A stretch of 46,492 nt of DNA from CAZUDI01 sp964618975 (GCA_964618975.1 CAZUDI010000028.1:1-46492); one strand, 5' to 3'; counted from the stretch's first letter, positions 26,723-35,207 are shown. Notes: generated by a model not told the origin, from the letters alone. Program-made: numbers and translations.

Positions 26723-27349
26723 ATGGCAGCTCTTGAATTGAAAAAGGATCCCTACAGCATCATCATCACGGGCATCGGCGGCCAGGGCAATGTCATGGCC
26801 TCGCGCGTGCTTTCCGGTATGATGGCCAGACAGGGTTACTATGTGACTATCGGTGAGACCTTCGGCGCCTCTCAGCGCGGGGGATCGGTGATGAGCCACA
26901 TCCGCATCTCCAGAAAGGACAACTGGAGTCCTCAGATTCCCAGGGGACGCGCGGATGTGATCATCTCCCTCGAGCCCATCGAGGTGGCCCGGGTACTCAA
27001 GGATTATGGTAATCCCGAGGTGCTGGCCATCACGAACACCTATCCCATCTTCCCCGTGAACGTGATTTCGGGTAACCGGACCTATCCAAGCCTTGACACG
27101 ATCAAGGCTTCCCTGGAAGAATTGGTGCACCAGATCTGGTATCTGGATGTCACCCTGGAGGGGGTCAGGCTCGGACATCACATCCTGGGCAACATCATCA
27201 TCCTCGGGGCGCTTTCGGCACTTAAGGTACTCCCCATGGAGCGTGAGGACTTCAAATCCGCGGTGCTCGAACGCATCCCGGAACGCAAACTGGAGATGAA
27301 CCTCAAGGCCTACGATCGGGGACGGGAACTGATCGAGTCCTACAGGTAG
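26723..27349 (+). CDS. iorB: Indolepyruvate:ferredoxin oxidoreductase, beta subunit
   Basis: The small subunit of the same enzyme, 208 aa, a catalytic gamma-type domain of 2-oxoacid oxidoreductases. It opens YSIIITGIGGQGNVMASRVL and has GETFGASQRGGSVMSHIRIS, both typical. GGAGGAGG lies inside the end of iorA, ten nt before ATG 26723. The two subunits form the active heterodimer. A perfect palindrome at 27361-27380 follows directly, separating this unit from the lut genes. Confidence 0.9.
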   Translation: MAALELKKDPYSIIITGIGGQGNVMASRVLSGMMARQGYYVTIGETFGASQRGGSVMSHIRISRKDNWSPQIPRGRADVIISLEPIEVARVLKDYGNPEVLAITNTYPIFPVNVISGNRTYPSLDTIKASLEELVHQIWYLDVTLEGVRLGHHILGNIIILGALSALKVLPMEREDFKSAVLERIPERKLEMNLKAYDRGRELIESYR

Positions 27350-27360
27350 CCGACACTAGA

Positions 27361-27380
27361 CCGGGCCCTTAAGGGCCCGG
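27361..27380. terminator. Perfect 20-bp palindrome between iorB and lutA
   Basis: CCGGGCCCTTAAGGGCCCGG begins 11 nt after the iorB stop. As RNA it folds into a tight GC hairpin. With no T tract it is either a weak terminator, an mRNA 3'-end stabiliser, or a processing site that lets the ior and lut parts be expressed at different levels. Confidence 0.5.
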
Positions 27381-27397
27381 GAGCAAGGGGGGACACT

Positions 27398-28126
27398 ATG
27401 AGCACGGTTTCGATGTTTATTCCCTGTACGGTGGACGTGATGCTCCCCGATGTGGGTGAGTCCATGTATGCACTGCTTAAGCGTCTGGGGCATACACCCG
27501 TCTACCACAAGGAGCAGACCTGCTGCGGCCAGCCGGCCATCAATGCCGGCTACCAGGACGAGGCCCGCAAGCTGGCCAAGCATTTCATCCGTATCTTCGA
27601 ACATGACGAGGTGGTGGTGAGTCCGTCCGGCTCGTGTGTCTGCACGGTCAAGCACCACTACCCCGAACTGCTGCGGGACGAACCCGCCTGGAGCAGGCGC
27701 GCCGAGGACCTCGCGGGACGCATCTTCGAGCTGACCCAGTATCTCGTCGACGTGCTGGGTGTGAGCGACGTGGGGGCGTCCTTCAACGGCAAGGTGACCT
27801 ACCACGAAAGCTGTCATATCCTGCGCGGTCTGGGGGTCTCCGACCAGCCCAAGAAGCTGATCGCGGGCGTCAGGGGCTGCGAATACATTCCGCTCAATGC
27901 CGCCGACGTCTGCTGTGGCTTCGGCGGCGAGTTTTCGAATAACTATCCCGAGATTTCCGAGGCCATGGTCAAGGATAAGGTCACGAACTTCATCAACTCC
28001 TCAGCCGATGTGCTGCTGCTGTGCGAGCCGGGCTGCCTCCTCAACATCCACGGATACGTGCACCGGCATCATCCCCAAAAGAGGGTCATGCACATGGCCA
28101 GTTTCCTGGCAGGAAAGGAGGTTTGA
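27398..28126 (+). CDS. lutA: Lactate utilization protein A (Fe-S oxidoreductase)
   Basis: LutA/LldE, 242 aa, one of three proteins that oxidise L-lactate to pyruvate without the classical flavin dehydrogenase. It has two CCG domains: TCCGQPAINAGY near residue 42 and VCCGFGGEFSNNY near residue 171; SPSGSCVC and CEPGCLLN complete the cysteine sets that hold iron-sulfur clusters. The start MSTVSMFIPCTVDVMLPDVG is typical of the family. lutB begins two nt after its stop. The set lacks a visible lactate permease. Confidence 0.9.
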   Translation: MSTVSMFIPCTVDVMLPDVGESMYALLKRLGHTPVYHKEQTCCGQPAINAGYQDEARKLAKHFIRIFEHDEVVVSPSGSCVCTVKHHYPELLRDEPAWSRRAEDLAGRIFELTQYLVDVLGVSDVGASFNGKVTYHESCHILRGLGVSDQPKKLIAGVRGCEYIPLNAADVCCGFGGEFSNNYPEISEAMVKDKVTNFINSSADVLLLCEPGCLLNIHGYVHRHHPQKRVMHMASFLAGKEV

Positions 28127-28128
28127 CG

Positions 28129-29559
28129 ATGGAGGTTCGAACCGAGAGATTTCGTGAAATTGCTCAGGTCGAGATGAAGGACCAGCGGGCCCAGGCCTTT
28201 CTGGGCCTGCTGCCGCCGGTGATCGCCCAGATGCGCAAGATGGTCATGGCCAGCTTCCCCGATCCGGATGCGGCCCAGGAACTCTCCGAGGCCATCCGCG
28301 CCGAGGTTGTGGCCAATCTGCCCGAGTTGCTCGAGGAGTTCGAGCGCAACGCCGAACGCAACGGAGCCAAGGTGGTCTGGGCCCGCGACGCCAAAGAGGC
28401 CAACGCCTTTATCGTCAACCTGGCGCGCGAGAAGGGCGTCAGCTATGTCTCCAAGGGCAAGTCCATGGTGACCGAGGAGACCGGGCTCAACCATGAACTC
28501 CAGGCGGCCGGGATCGAACCCTTCGAGACTGACCTGGGCGAGTTCATCGCCCAGCAGCTCAAACGGCCGCCCTTCCATATCGTGGGCCCGGCCATCAACG
28601 TGCCACCCGAAGAGATCCGCGACATTTTCATGGAAAAGGCCGGGCTCGAACAACCCACTGTCGACCCGGTCGAGCTGGGCTATGCCGCCCGGCTCTTCCT
28701 GCGCGACAAGTTCCATCACCTCCAGATGGGCATCACCGGCGTCAACATGGCGGTGGCCGCGACCGGGACCATCATCAACGTCGAGAACGAGGGCAACATC
28801 CGCATGACCAAGTCATCACCGAAGACCCTGGTCTCGGTCATGAGCCTCGAGAAGGTCGTCCCGACCATGGCCGATGCCCTGCACCTGATGCGCATGCTGT
28901 GCCGCAATTGCACCGGCCAGAAGATGTCCTCCTATGTCTCCCTGGATTCGGGCCCCAAACGTCCGGAAGAGATTGACGGGCCCGAGGAACTCTATGTCGT
29001 GATCGTCGACAACGGCCGCTCGGACATCTACCAGGATACCGCCGCGCGGGAGGTGCTGCGCTGCATCCGCTGCGGCGCCTGCCTCAATATCTGTCCGGTT
29101 TACGCCAAGATCGGCGGTTACCCCTATGGCTTCGCCTATTCGGGTCCCATGGGCCAGGTATTGAACCCGCTGCTCCTGGGACTCAAGCGCACCCAGGACC
29201 TCTATCGGGCCTGCACCCTCTGCGGGGCCTGTAAATCGGTCTGCCCGGGAGGTCTCGATCACCCGAGCCTGTACCTCTATTACCGCTCCAAGGATGTCGA
29301 AGGCGATGTCGGCATGCAGACCAAGAACCGCCCCCTGGCGGAAAGGCTGGTCATGCAGCTGGTGACCTTCGGCATGAACCACAGCTGGGCCTGGAATCTG
29401 GGCGTGAAACTGGTACGGCCCTTCTTCAACCACGAGGCCGCAGGTGGCTTCCTCACGCGTGCCCCGGTCAGCTTGGCCGCGGGCTGGTTTTGTTGCCGGG
29501 ATCTTCCGGCCATTCCATCTCAGACCTTCCATGAACGCTGGAAGAACCTCAAGGGATGA
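28129..29559 (+). CDS. lutB: Lactate utilization protein B (Fe-S protein)
   Basis: LutB/LldF, 476 aa. The N-terminal LUD domain includes GVSYVSKGKSMVTEE and GINMAVAATGTI-like sequence (GVNMAVAATGTIINVENEGN); near residues 312-322 and 362-372 lie two 4Fe-4S motifs, CIRCGACLNICP and CTLCGACKSVCP. The C-terminal tail has TFHERWKNL, seen in many LutB proteins. AAAGGAGG is placed seven nt before ATG 28129. It acts with LutA and LutC in lactate oxidation, feeding electrons onward to an acceptor not encoded here. Confidence 0.92.
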   Translation: MEVRTERFREIAQVEMKDQRAQAFLGLLPPVIAQMRKMVMASFPDPDAAQELSEAIRAEVVANLPELLEEFERNAERNGAKVVWARDAKEANAFIVNLAREKGVSYVSKGKSMVTEETGLNHELQAAGIEPFETDLGEFIAQQLKRPPFHIVGPAINVPPEEIRDIFMEKAGLEQPTVDPVELGYAARLFLRDKFHHLQMGITGVNMAVAATGTIINVENEGNIRMTKSSPKTLVSVMSLEKVVPTMADALHLMRMLCRNCTGQKMSSYVSLDSGPKRPEEIDGPEELYVVIVDNGRSDIYQDTAAREVLRCIRCGACLNICPVYAKIGGYPYGFAYSGPMGQVLNPLLLGLKRTQDLYRACTLCGACKSVCPGGLDHPSLYLYYRSKDVEGDVGMQTKNRPLAERLVMQLVTFGMNHSWAWNLGVKLVRPFFNHEAAGGFLTRAPVSLAAGWFCCRDLPAIPSQTFHERWKNLKG

Positions 29560-29573
29560 AAAAGGAGAATGCC

Positions 29574-30242
29574 ATGGAATCACCTTCACGTGCCGCCATA
29601 CTCGCCAAACTCAAGGCCGCCCGCAAAGGCAAGACCCCGCCGCGGCCAGACATGCCGCCGCTCAAAGAAATGGCCCTCGACCAGGAGGCCATGATCGCCC
29701 GCTTCAGCGAGGAACTCGCCGCCCAAACCGGGGTGGTGCACCGCGTGGCCGACGCCCCGGCCGCCCTTGCCAAACTGGCCGAGATCGCCGGTGAAGAGGG
29801 TCTCAAACGCGTCCTGGCCTCCAGTGATGACGTTCTGTCACCCCTCGGCCTGAAAGACTGGGGCGCCGAACACGGGGTCGAGGTCCTTGCCGCCGCCGAT
29901 TTCGCGGCCTTCGATGACTTCAAGGACGCCGCCTTCAGTGTCGACGCCGGCATTACCGGTGCCGACTTCGCGGTGGCCGAAACCGGCACCATCGGCCTGA
30001 TCTTCAATCAGGACCAGCCGCGCCTGAATTCCATCGCCCCCCCCCTGCACATCGTCATCATCCCCACGGAGCGCTTCTGCCACGTCTATGAGGAGGCAAT
30101 CGAGAAGGTCTTCGCTAACGGGGAAAAGCTCCCCTCTCAGTTCGCCTTCATCACCGGACCGAGCATGACCGCCGATATTCAGGCTACCCCCTTCAAGGGC
30201 ATGCACGGCCCCCGGCGCCTGATGGCCATCCTGGTGGGCTGA
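29574..30242 (+). CDS. lutC: Lactate utilization protein C (LUD domain)
   Basis: LutC/LldG, 222 aa, the third component of the lactate oxidation complex; a LUD-domain protein without cysteine motifs. VDAGITGADFAVAETGTIGL and ITGPSMTADI-like sequence (ITGPSMTADIQATPFKGMHG) are family hallmarks, the latter being the usual GPS.TADIE segment with Gln for Glu. ATG 29574 has AAGGAG six nt upstream; an earlier ATG at 29556 overlaps the lutB stop. A strong hairpin at 30259-30287 closes the lut group. Confidence 0.9.
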   Translation: MESPSRAAILAKLKAARKGKTPPRPDMPPLKEMALDQEAMIARFSEELAAQTGVVHRVADAPAALAKLAEIAGEEGLKRVLASSDDVLSPLGLKDWGAEHGVEVLAAADFAAFDDFKDAAFSVDAGITGADFAVAETGTIGLIFNQDQPRLNSIAPPLHIVIIPTERFCHVYEEAIEKVFANGEKLPSQFAFITGPSMTADIQATPFKGMHGPRRLMAILVG

Positions 30243-30258
30243 TCCGGAATCCTTGCCT

Positions 30259-30287
30259 GTAGGGGCCCGCCTTTTGCGGGCCCCTAC
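30259..30287 (+). terminator. Hairpin after lutC
   Basis: GTAGGGGCCCGC (30259-30270) and GCGGGCCCCTAC (30276-30287) form a perfect 12-bp stem with a CTTTT loop, 17 nt past the lutC stop. It is placed as a terminator but has no following T tract. Confidence 0.6.
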
Positions 30288-30361
30288 ACGTGACCTTCTT
30301 CCGGGGAGGTTGTCTCGCGCATCTTCCTGACGCGGCGGGGTGTACCCAGGGACGGAATGTA

Positions 30362-30390
30362 TTGATTCTTGCGATCTTCCCCAGTAGTAT
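30362..30390 (+). promoter_or_regulatory. Possible promoter for larC
   Basis: TTGATT (30362-30367) and TAGTAT (30385-30390) are 17 nt apart, each with four of six consensus bases. A start near 30397 would give a 40-nt leader before larC. It would make the lar genes independent of lut. Confidence 0.35.
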
Positions 30391-30434
30391 CACGCGTGAG
30401 GAAAAGCTTTTCATCAGGACGGGAGGGAAAGGCC

Positions 30435-31631
30435 ATGCAAGTGCTCATATTCGACCCGGTGGGCGGGGCCAGCGGCGACATGATCCTCGGCAGCCTCATC
30501 CACCTGGGCTGTCCCCTGGAGGCGCTCACTCGGTGCTACGACCGTCTCGGCCTCGGGCCCTTCACCATCCGCACCGGCATCCGGGAGGTGCAGGGGATAA
30601 GCACCTTTGACCTGCACTTCGATATCGACGAGGAACACCATCACCGTACCTATCGCGACATCCGGGCCCTCATCGCGGACGCCGCCCTGGATGAGACGAC
30701 CACCCGACGCGCACTGCAGATCTTCGAGGTGTTGGCGCGTGCCGAGGCCGCGGTCCACGGGGTTGCCCCCGAGGAGGTGCACTTCCACGAGGTGGGGTCC
30801 GCCGACTCCATCCTCGACGTCGTGGGCATCGCCGCCGCCCTGACGCAACTGGGGGTTGAGGCCGTCTATGCGCGGCCCGTGCCCCTGGGCGGCGGCATGA
30901 CCCGCTGCCAGCACGGCAGGCTTCCCCTCCCGTCCCCGGCCACCCTCGAGATCCTCAAAGACACCCCGGTGCGTTTCACGCATCAGGCGTGCGAGCTCAC
31001 CACCCCCACCGGGGCGGCCGTGATCAAGGCGCTCGCCACCCCCGGCCCGCCCCCGGGTGAGCTGGTGATTAAGGGGGTAGGCTACGGCTGCGGCGACCGG
31101 GAGATCGGCGAGTGGCTCAATCTCTTCAGATGCCTGCTGGCTCAGACCCCCCCCTTAAAGGGGGAGACGGGTGTCATGATGATCGAGGCCGATGTGGACG
31201 ATATGAACCCCGAGGAATGGGAGGCCGTGCGCGAGGAGCTTACGCGCCTGGGCGCACTGGATATAAGCCTCACGCAGCGCATCATGAAGCACGGACGGCC
31301 GGGGGTCGGCCTCAAGGTGATTGCGGACCGGCGCGACCCCGAGGCCCTGATGGAGGCCCTGCTGATGCATACCACATCCATCGGGGTGCGCAGCTATCCC
31401 GTGGAGCGCCGTGTCCTCTCCCGCCGGGAGTTCACCCTGCAGACCCCCTACGGGCCCGTAGGGGTCAAGGAGGTGGTCTTGCCCGACGGAAAGCGGCGCT
31501 GCAAGCTTGAATACCGGGATCTGCACCGCATCGCCGCCCGCGAAGGTCTGCCGGTGCTCAGGTTGCGCCAGGAGATCGAGGCCCGGCTCGGGCAGGGCCG
31601 GAACGCAAACGACGATCCCTCAGCCGAGTAG
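30435..31631 (+). CDS. larC: Nickel-pincer cofactor nickel chelatase LarC
   Basis: LarC inserts nickel into the pincer nucleotide, the last step in making the lactate-racemase cofactor (EC 4.99.1.12); 398 aa. The N-terminus FDPVGGASGDMILGSLIHLG and HFHEVGSADSILDVVGIAAA are strong family signatures; TTPTGAAVIKAL and the C-terminal MIEADVDDMNPEEWEAVREE are also typical. In Lactiplantibacillus plantarum the gene is split and needs a programmed frameshift; here it is one uninterrupted frame. GGGAGGGAAAGG lies just before ATG 30435. It leads larB and larE in an evident operon. Confidence 0.92.
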   Translation: MQVLIFDPVGGASGDMILGSLIHLGCPLEALTRCYDRLGLGPFTIRTGIREVQGISTFDLHFDIDEEHHHRTYRDIRALIADAALDETTTRRALQIFEVLARAEAAVHGVAPEEVHFHEVGSADSILDVVGIAAALTQLGVEAVYARPVPLGGGMTRCQHGRLPLPSPATLEILKDTPVRFTHQACELTTPTGAAVIKALATPGPPPGELVIKGVGYGCGDREIGEWLNLFRCLLAQTPPLKGETGVMMIEADVDDMNPEEWEAVREELTRLGALDISLTQRIMKHGRPGVGLKVIADRRDPEALMEALLMHTTSIGVRSYPVERRVLSRREFTLQTPYGPVGVKEVVLPDGKRRCKLEYRDLHRIAAREGLPVLRLRQEIEARLGQGRNANDDPSAE

Positions 31632-31649
31632 TGTAAGAAAGGAGGCGCT

Positions 31650-32417
31650 GTGTTCGAGGAGATACTCAGGGCGTACCGTCAGGGCGATCTGGACGAGGCC
31701 GAGACCCAGAGGCGCATTATGCAGCTCTTCTATGAGCAGGGCGAGAGCTTCATGCTCGATCTGCACCGTCAGGAGCGCATCGGATTTCCCGAGGTGGTCT
31801 ATGCCCAGGGAAAGACCGATGTGCAGCTGCTCGAGATCATGGGGAGGATCCTGGAGGAACGCGGCACGGTCTATATCTCGACCGTCAGCGATGCGCGTGA
31901 GGCCCTCATCCGTCAGCGCTTCGGCGCCTTTGCCGTTACGAAGGCGGGACGCATCATGGCCATCGTGCGCGAAGCCTCACCCCTGAGCGTCCAGGGCACG
32001 GTAGGCATCATCACGGCCGGCACCTCGGATATTCCCTATGCCCAGGAGTGTGCTCTGCTGCTGGAGCATCTGGGGGTACAGGTGATCACCGCCTTCGATG
32101 TGGGTGCGGCCGGAATTCATCGGCCCTTCATCTGTCTCAAGCAATTGAGGTCTGCCGAGGTTCTCATTGTGTTGGCCGGCATGGAAGGCGTGCTTCCCAC
32201 CATACTCTCAGCACTGACGGGCAAGCCCATTATCGCCCTGCCCACCTCGGTGGGTTACGGGATGGGCGGACAGGGGTACGGGGCGCTGGTCACCATGCTG
32301 CAGTCGTGCTCCCCGGGGGTTACGGTGGTAAACATCGACAATACCGTGGGTGCCGCGGCCGCAGCGCTACGCATTGTGCAGGCCATCGAGCATGGACGTT
32401 CGGCAAAATCTGGTTGA
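31650..32417 (+). CDS. larB: Nickel-pincer cofactor biosynthesis carboxylase LarB
   Basis: LarB carboxylates and hydrolyses nicotinic acid adenine dinucleotide in the first step of pincer-cofactor synthesis; 255 aa. The C-terminal half is the PurE-like domain (GIITAGTSDIPYAQECALLL, VGAAGIHR, VLAGMEGVLPTILSALTGKP, IALPTSVGYG). The N-terminal stretch with DLHRQERIGFPEVVYAQGKT is specific for LarB. It starts with GTG at 31650, preceded by AAAGGAGG. Its last 26 bases overlap larE. Confidence 0.92.
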   Translation: MFEEILRAYRQGDLDEAETQRRIMQLFYEQGESFMLDLHRQERIGFPEVVYAQGKTDVQLLEIMGRILEERGTVYISTVSDAREALIRQRFGAFAVTKAGRIMAIVREASPLSVQGTVGIITAGTSDIPYAQECALLLEHLGVQVITAFDVGAAGIHRPFICLKQLRSAEVLIVLAGMEGVLPTILSALTGKPIIALPTSVGYGMGGQGYGALVTMLQSCSPGVTVVNIDNTVGAAAAALRIVQAIEHGRSAKSG

Positions 32418-33180
32418 GGACCTCCGCAGGAGGGCGCCCATCGCCGTGATGCTCTCGGGTGGGCTCGACAGTGCCGTATTGGCCTGTCTGGCGCGTACGG
32501 CGCTGGGCGAGAGGGCCTTTGCCGTGACCGTGGATTCGCCTGTGGTCCCTAGATACGAACTCGCTGCCGCCAGGGCCCTGGCGGAGAACATAGGTATAGG
32601 CCAGGTCCTGTTGGCGCTGGACGAACTTGCCTACCCAGAATTCGCCCTCAATCCCCCCCAGAGATGCTATCACTGCCGCAAAATCCGCGACCGGGCGATC
32701 CTTGCCTGGGCGAGAGACCAGGGGTTTGCCACCGTGGCCGACGGCATGATTGCGGACGACCTGCAGGATTACCGGCCTGGTCTTGTGGCCGCCAATGAGG
32801 ATGGGATCTGGCACCCCTTCATCGTGTACGGGGTCACCAAGCTCTCCGTGCGCGCTTGGGCGCGCGACCTCGGTCTGCCGGGGAGTGAGCGGCCCGCGAC
32901 CGTTGGTCTGTGCTCGCGCTTCCCCTACGGAGAGCCCATCACGCACAGAGCGCTTGTCCGGGTGGAGCAGGCCGAGGACTTCATCCGCGGTCTCGGCTTC
33001 GAGGTGGTACGGGTACGCTGTCTCCCTGCTGAAACCGCCCTGGTCGAGGTCGAGAATCCGGAAACGGCCCTGGCCATGCGGGAACGGATCGTCGCATACC
33101 TCAAGCAGGTGGGTTTCCGCTGCGTGGGACTGGACCTGGAGGGCTATCAGCGTGGCAAGCTGAACCGACAGCGATCCTGA
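32392..33180 (+). CDS. larE: Nickel-pincer cofactor sulfur transferase LarE
   Basis: LarE adds sulfur to the pincer precursor in an ATP-dependent PP-loop reaction; 262 aa. The PP-loop is MLSGGLDSAVLACLART (20-36). Cysteines are at C92 and C95 (RCYHCRK) and C174 (GLCSRFPYGEPIT). In the well-studied lactobacillus enzyme one cysteine in this last region is sacrificed as sulfur donor; other LarE proteins hold three cysteines around a 4Fe-4S cluster. The set here fits the second type better, though C174 stands two residues away from where I remember the classical cysteine. ATG 32392 lies inside larB. No larA follows. Confidence 0.88.
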   Translation: MDVRQNLVEDLRRRAPIAVMLSGGLDSAVLACLARTALGERAFAVTVDSPVVPRYELAAARALAENIGIGQVLLALDELAYPEFALNPPQRCYHCRKIRDRAILAWARDQGFATVADGMIADDLQDYRPGLVAANEDGIWHPFIVYGVTKLSVRAWARDLGLPGSERPATVGLCSRFPYGEPITHRALVRVEQAEDFIRGLGFEVVRVRCLPAETALVEVENPETALAMRERIVAYLKQVGFRCVGLDLEGYQRGKLNRQRS

Positions 33181-33185
33181 GAAAG

Positions 33186-33205
33186 GGGAGGGGGGCAGGC
33201 CTCCC
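33186..33205 (+). terminator. Small hairpin after larE
   Basis: GGGAGG (33186-33191) can pair with CCTCCC (33200-33205) directly behind the larE stop. A second stem GGGGGC/GCCCCC lies at 33265-33280, just before the suf promoter. Together they probably end the lar transcript; neither has a T tract. Confidence 0.35.
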
Positions 33206-33284
33206 AATTATGCATTATATCAGCCGAGATATCATCCAGATAGGTTTGAATTGCAGCTACTATAGGGGGCAGGGGCCCCCATGC

Positions 33285-33313
33285 TTGACATTTCCCAACC
33301 GTATCGCTAATAA
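33285..33313 (+). promoter_or_regulatory. Strong sigma70-type promoter for sufCB
   Basis: A perfect TTGACA (33285-33290) and TAATAA (33308-33313) are separated by 17 nt. The start site would be near 33320, 35 nt before the sufC ATG. This is the best promoter match in the window. Confidence 0.65.
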
Positions 33314-33354
33314 GGGCAGCGGACACATTCATCAACTCACGAAGGTGGCGCACT

Positions 33355-34122
33355 ATGGCACTCTTGGAAATCCACGATCTGCATGTATCTGCTGACGGGA
33401 AGGACATCCTCAAGGGCATCAACCTGGAGATCGACGAGGGCAAGACCGCGGTGATCTTCGGTCCCAACGGTTCGGGCAAGTCCACCCTCATGGGGGCGAT
33501 CTGCGGTCTGCCAGGCTACAGGGTCACCAGGGGGGCGATCATCTTTCAGGGCCTTGATATCACGGCACTTCCCATCGATGAACGGGCCCGCATGGGACTC
33601 GGAATCTCGTTCCAACACCCGCCGGCCATCAAAGGCGTGCGTCTGCGGACCATGCTGGAGACGCTCACCGACGACCAGGAACTCATCCAGCAGTATTCCG
33701 AGCTCCTCAATATGGGCACCTACCTCGAGCGGGACATCAATGTGGGCTTTTCGGGCGGCGAGCGCAAGCGCTCCGAGATCCTGCAGCTCATGGTACAGGC
33801 ACCCGACCTGCTGCTGTTGGACGAACCCGAATCCGGGGTGGACATCGAGAATATCTCGGTAATCGCCAATGCCCTCAAACTGCTGCTGGAGAAGGAGAAA
33901 CCCATCCAGAAACGCAAGCGATCAGCACTGATCATCACCCATACCGGATTCATCCTTGACTATATACGAGCGGATGTGGCGCACGTCATCATGGACGGCC
34001 ACGTCCTCGGCTGCGGGTCGGCCGCGGAGATCTTCGAGGAAATCCGTCTCAACGGATACAAACAGTGCTCCCATTGCTTTGCAGAAAAATTCAGGGACAA
34101 CAGCCTATGCACAGAACAATGA
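33355..34122 (+). CDS. sufC: Fe-S assembly ATPase SufC
   Basis: The ATPase of the SUF iron-sulfur assembly scaffold, 255 aa. It shows Walker A FGPNGSGKSTLMGAICG (35-51), Q-loop ISFQHPPAIKG, signature FSGGERKRSEILQLM and Walker B LLLLDEPESGVD. The tail is unusual: a C-terminal Cys-x2-Cys (C238, C241) and a last C252 follow the normal end of the fold. The gene overlaps sufB, and the pair without sufD, sufS or sufU nearby corresponds to the minimal SmsC-SmsB type found in many anaerobes and archaea. GAAGGTGG precedes the ATG. Confidence 0.9.
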   Translation: MALLEIHDLHVSADGKDILKGINLEIDEGKTAVIFGPNGSGKSTLMGAICGLPGYRVTRGAIIFQGLDITALPIDERARMGLGISFQHPPAIKGVRLRTMLETLTDDQELIQQYSELLNMGTYLERDINVGFSGGERKRSEILQLMVQAPDLLLLDEPESGVDIENISVIANALKLLLEKEKPIQKRKRSALIITHTGFILDYIRADVAHVIMDGHVLGCGSAAEIFEEIRLNGYKQCSHCFAEKFRDNSLCTEQ

Positions 34123-35207
34123 TTCCTACGATTTCAAGCGAGCGGCTGGAGGATATCGGGTACGATCGCACGGCGGCCTGCAGCGGTCATTTCCTGGTTC
34201 TCGACCACGACATTATTGAATCATCCAAAATAATCGATGGTTTGGAAGTGCTGCCTTTGGGTGAGGCCTTCGAAAAGTATCCCCATGTCAAGGATAAGCT
34301 CTTCTTCGGACTCATCGACCGCGAGAAAAACGAATATACCAGGCAGGCCTCAGAGCTCCCACCGGTGGGCTATTATATTCGCGTCGAGGACGGCGTCACG
34401 GTGGAAGAGCCCATGCAGGCGGCCTTTCTGCTGGCACTCGAAGGGTCCACTCAGGTCATCCACAACATCATCGAACTCGGTCGCGGGGCGCGTCTGCACA
34501 TCGTGAACGGGTGCACCACAGCGGCGCATGGCCGCGGCGGGAGACACATCGGCATCACCGAGACCTACCTGGGGGAGGAATCCTCCCTCGGATACACCAT
34601 GCTCCACAACTGGGGCTCCCAGGTGGAGGTATATCCGTCCGGTGCCGTGGCGGTGGGGGAAGGCGCGCACTACATCTCCAACTATGTCGCCATGACCGCG
34701 GTCAAGAAGATCGTTTCCAACCCGGTGGCCTACGTGAAGAAGGGCGGTTCGGCACGCTTCTATTCCATCATCTATGCGCGTAGCGGCGCCTACTTCGATA
34801 TGGGCTCACAAGCCGCCCTCGACGGCGAGGAGGCCTCGGGTGAGATCATCAGTCGCGTGGTCTCGGAGGGCGGGACCGTGATTTCGCGTCAGATGCTCAC
34901 AGGGAACGTTGCCGGGGCGATCGGACACATGGAATGCAGCGGCCTGCTCATCAACAGCGAGGGTGTCATCCATTCCATCCCCGAACTCAGGGGTGCCCAT
35001 CCCGATATCAACCTCTCGCACGAAGCCGCCGTGGGCAAGATCTCGAGCGAGGAACTCAGCTACCTCAGGACCAGAGGCCTGAGCGAGGAACAGGCCCGGG
35101 CACTGATCATCCGGGGCTTTCTGGACCTCAAGATCGAGGGCCTGCCCGACAAGATCCAGGCCCTGATCGATGAGATCATCTCCCGCTCGGTCGACGCCCC
35201 CATGTAG
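34107..35207 (+). CDS. sufB: Fe-S scaffold protein SufB/SufD-type
   Basis: The scaffold partner of SufC, 366 aa, shorter than Escherichia SufB (about 495). The beta-helix core is visible (ARLHIVNGCTTAAHGRGGRH, GEGAHYISNYVAM, GAYFDMGSQAALDGEEASGE). C277 in GHMECSGLL and the H305-E306 pair in LSHEAAVGKIS keep the residues that in SufB/SufD build the nascent cluster; GLSEEQARALIIRGFLD is the normal C-terminal helix. Two starts are possible: ATG 34107 with AGGGAC upstream, or ATG 34119, which overlaps the sufC stop as ATGA. As the only SufB/D-like gene it probably forms a homodimer with SufC. Confidence 0.9.
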   Translation: MHRTMIPTISSERLEDIGYDRTAACSGHFLVLDHDIIESSKIIDGLEVLPLGEAFEKYPHVKDKLFFGLIDREKNEYTRQASELPPVGYYIRVEDGVTVEEPMQAAFLLALEGSTQVIHNIIELGRGARLHIVNGCTTAAHGRGGRHIGITETYLGEESSLGYTMLHNWGSQVEVYPSGAVAVGEGAHYISNYVAMTAVKKIVSNPVAYVKKGGSARFYSIIYARSGAYFDMGSQAALDGEEASGEIISRVVSEGGTVISRQMLTGNVAGAIGHMECSGLLINSEGVIHSIPELRGAHPDINLSHEAAVGKISSEELSYLRTRGLSEEQARALIIRGFLDLKIEGLPDKIQALIDEIISRSVDAPM

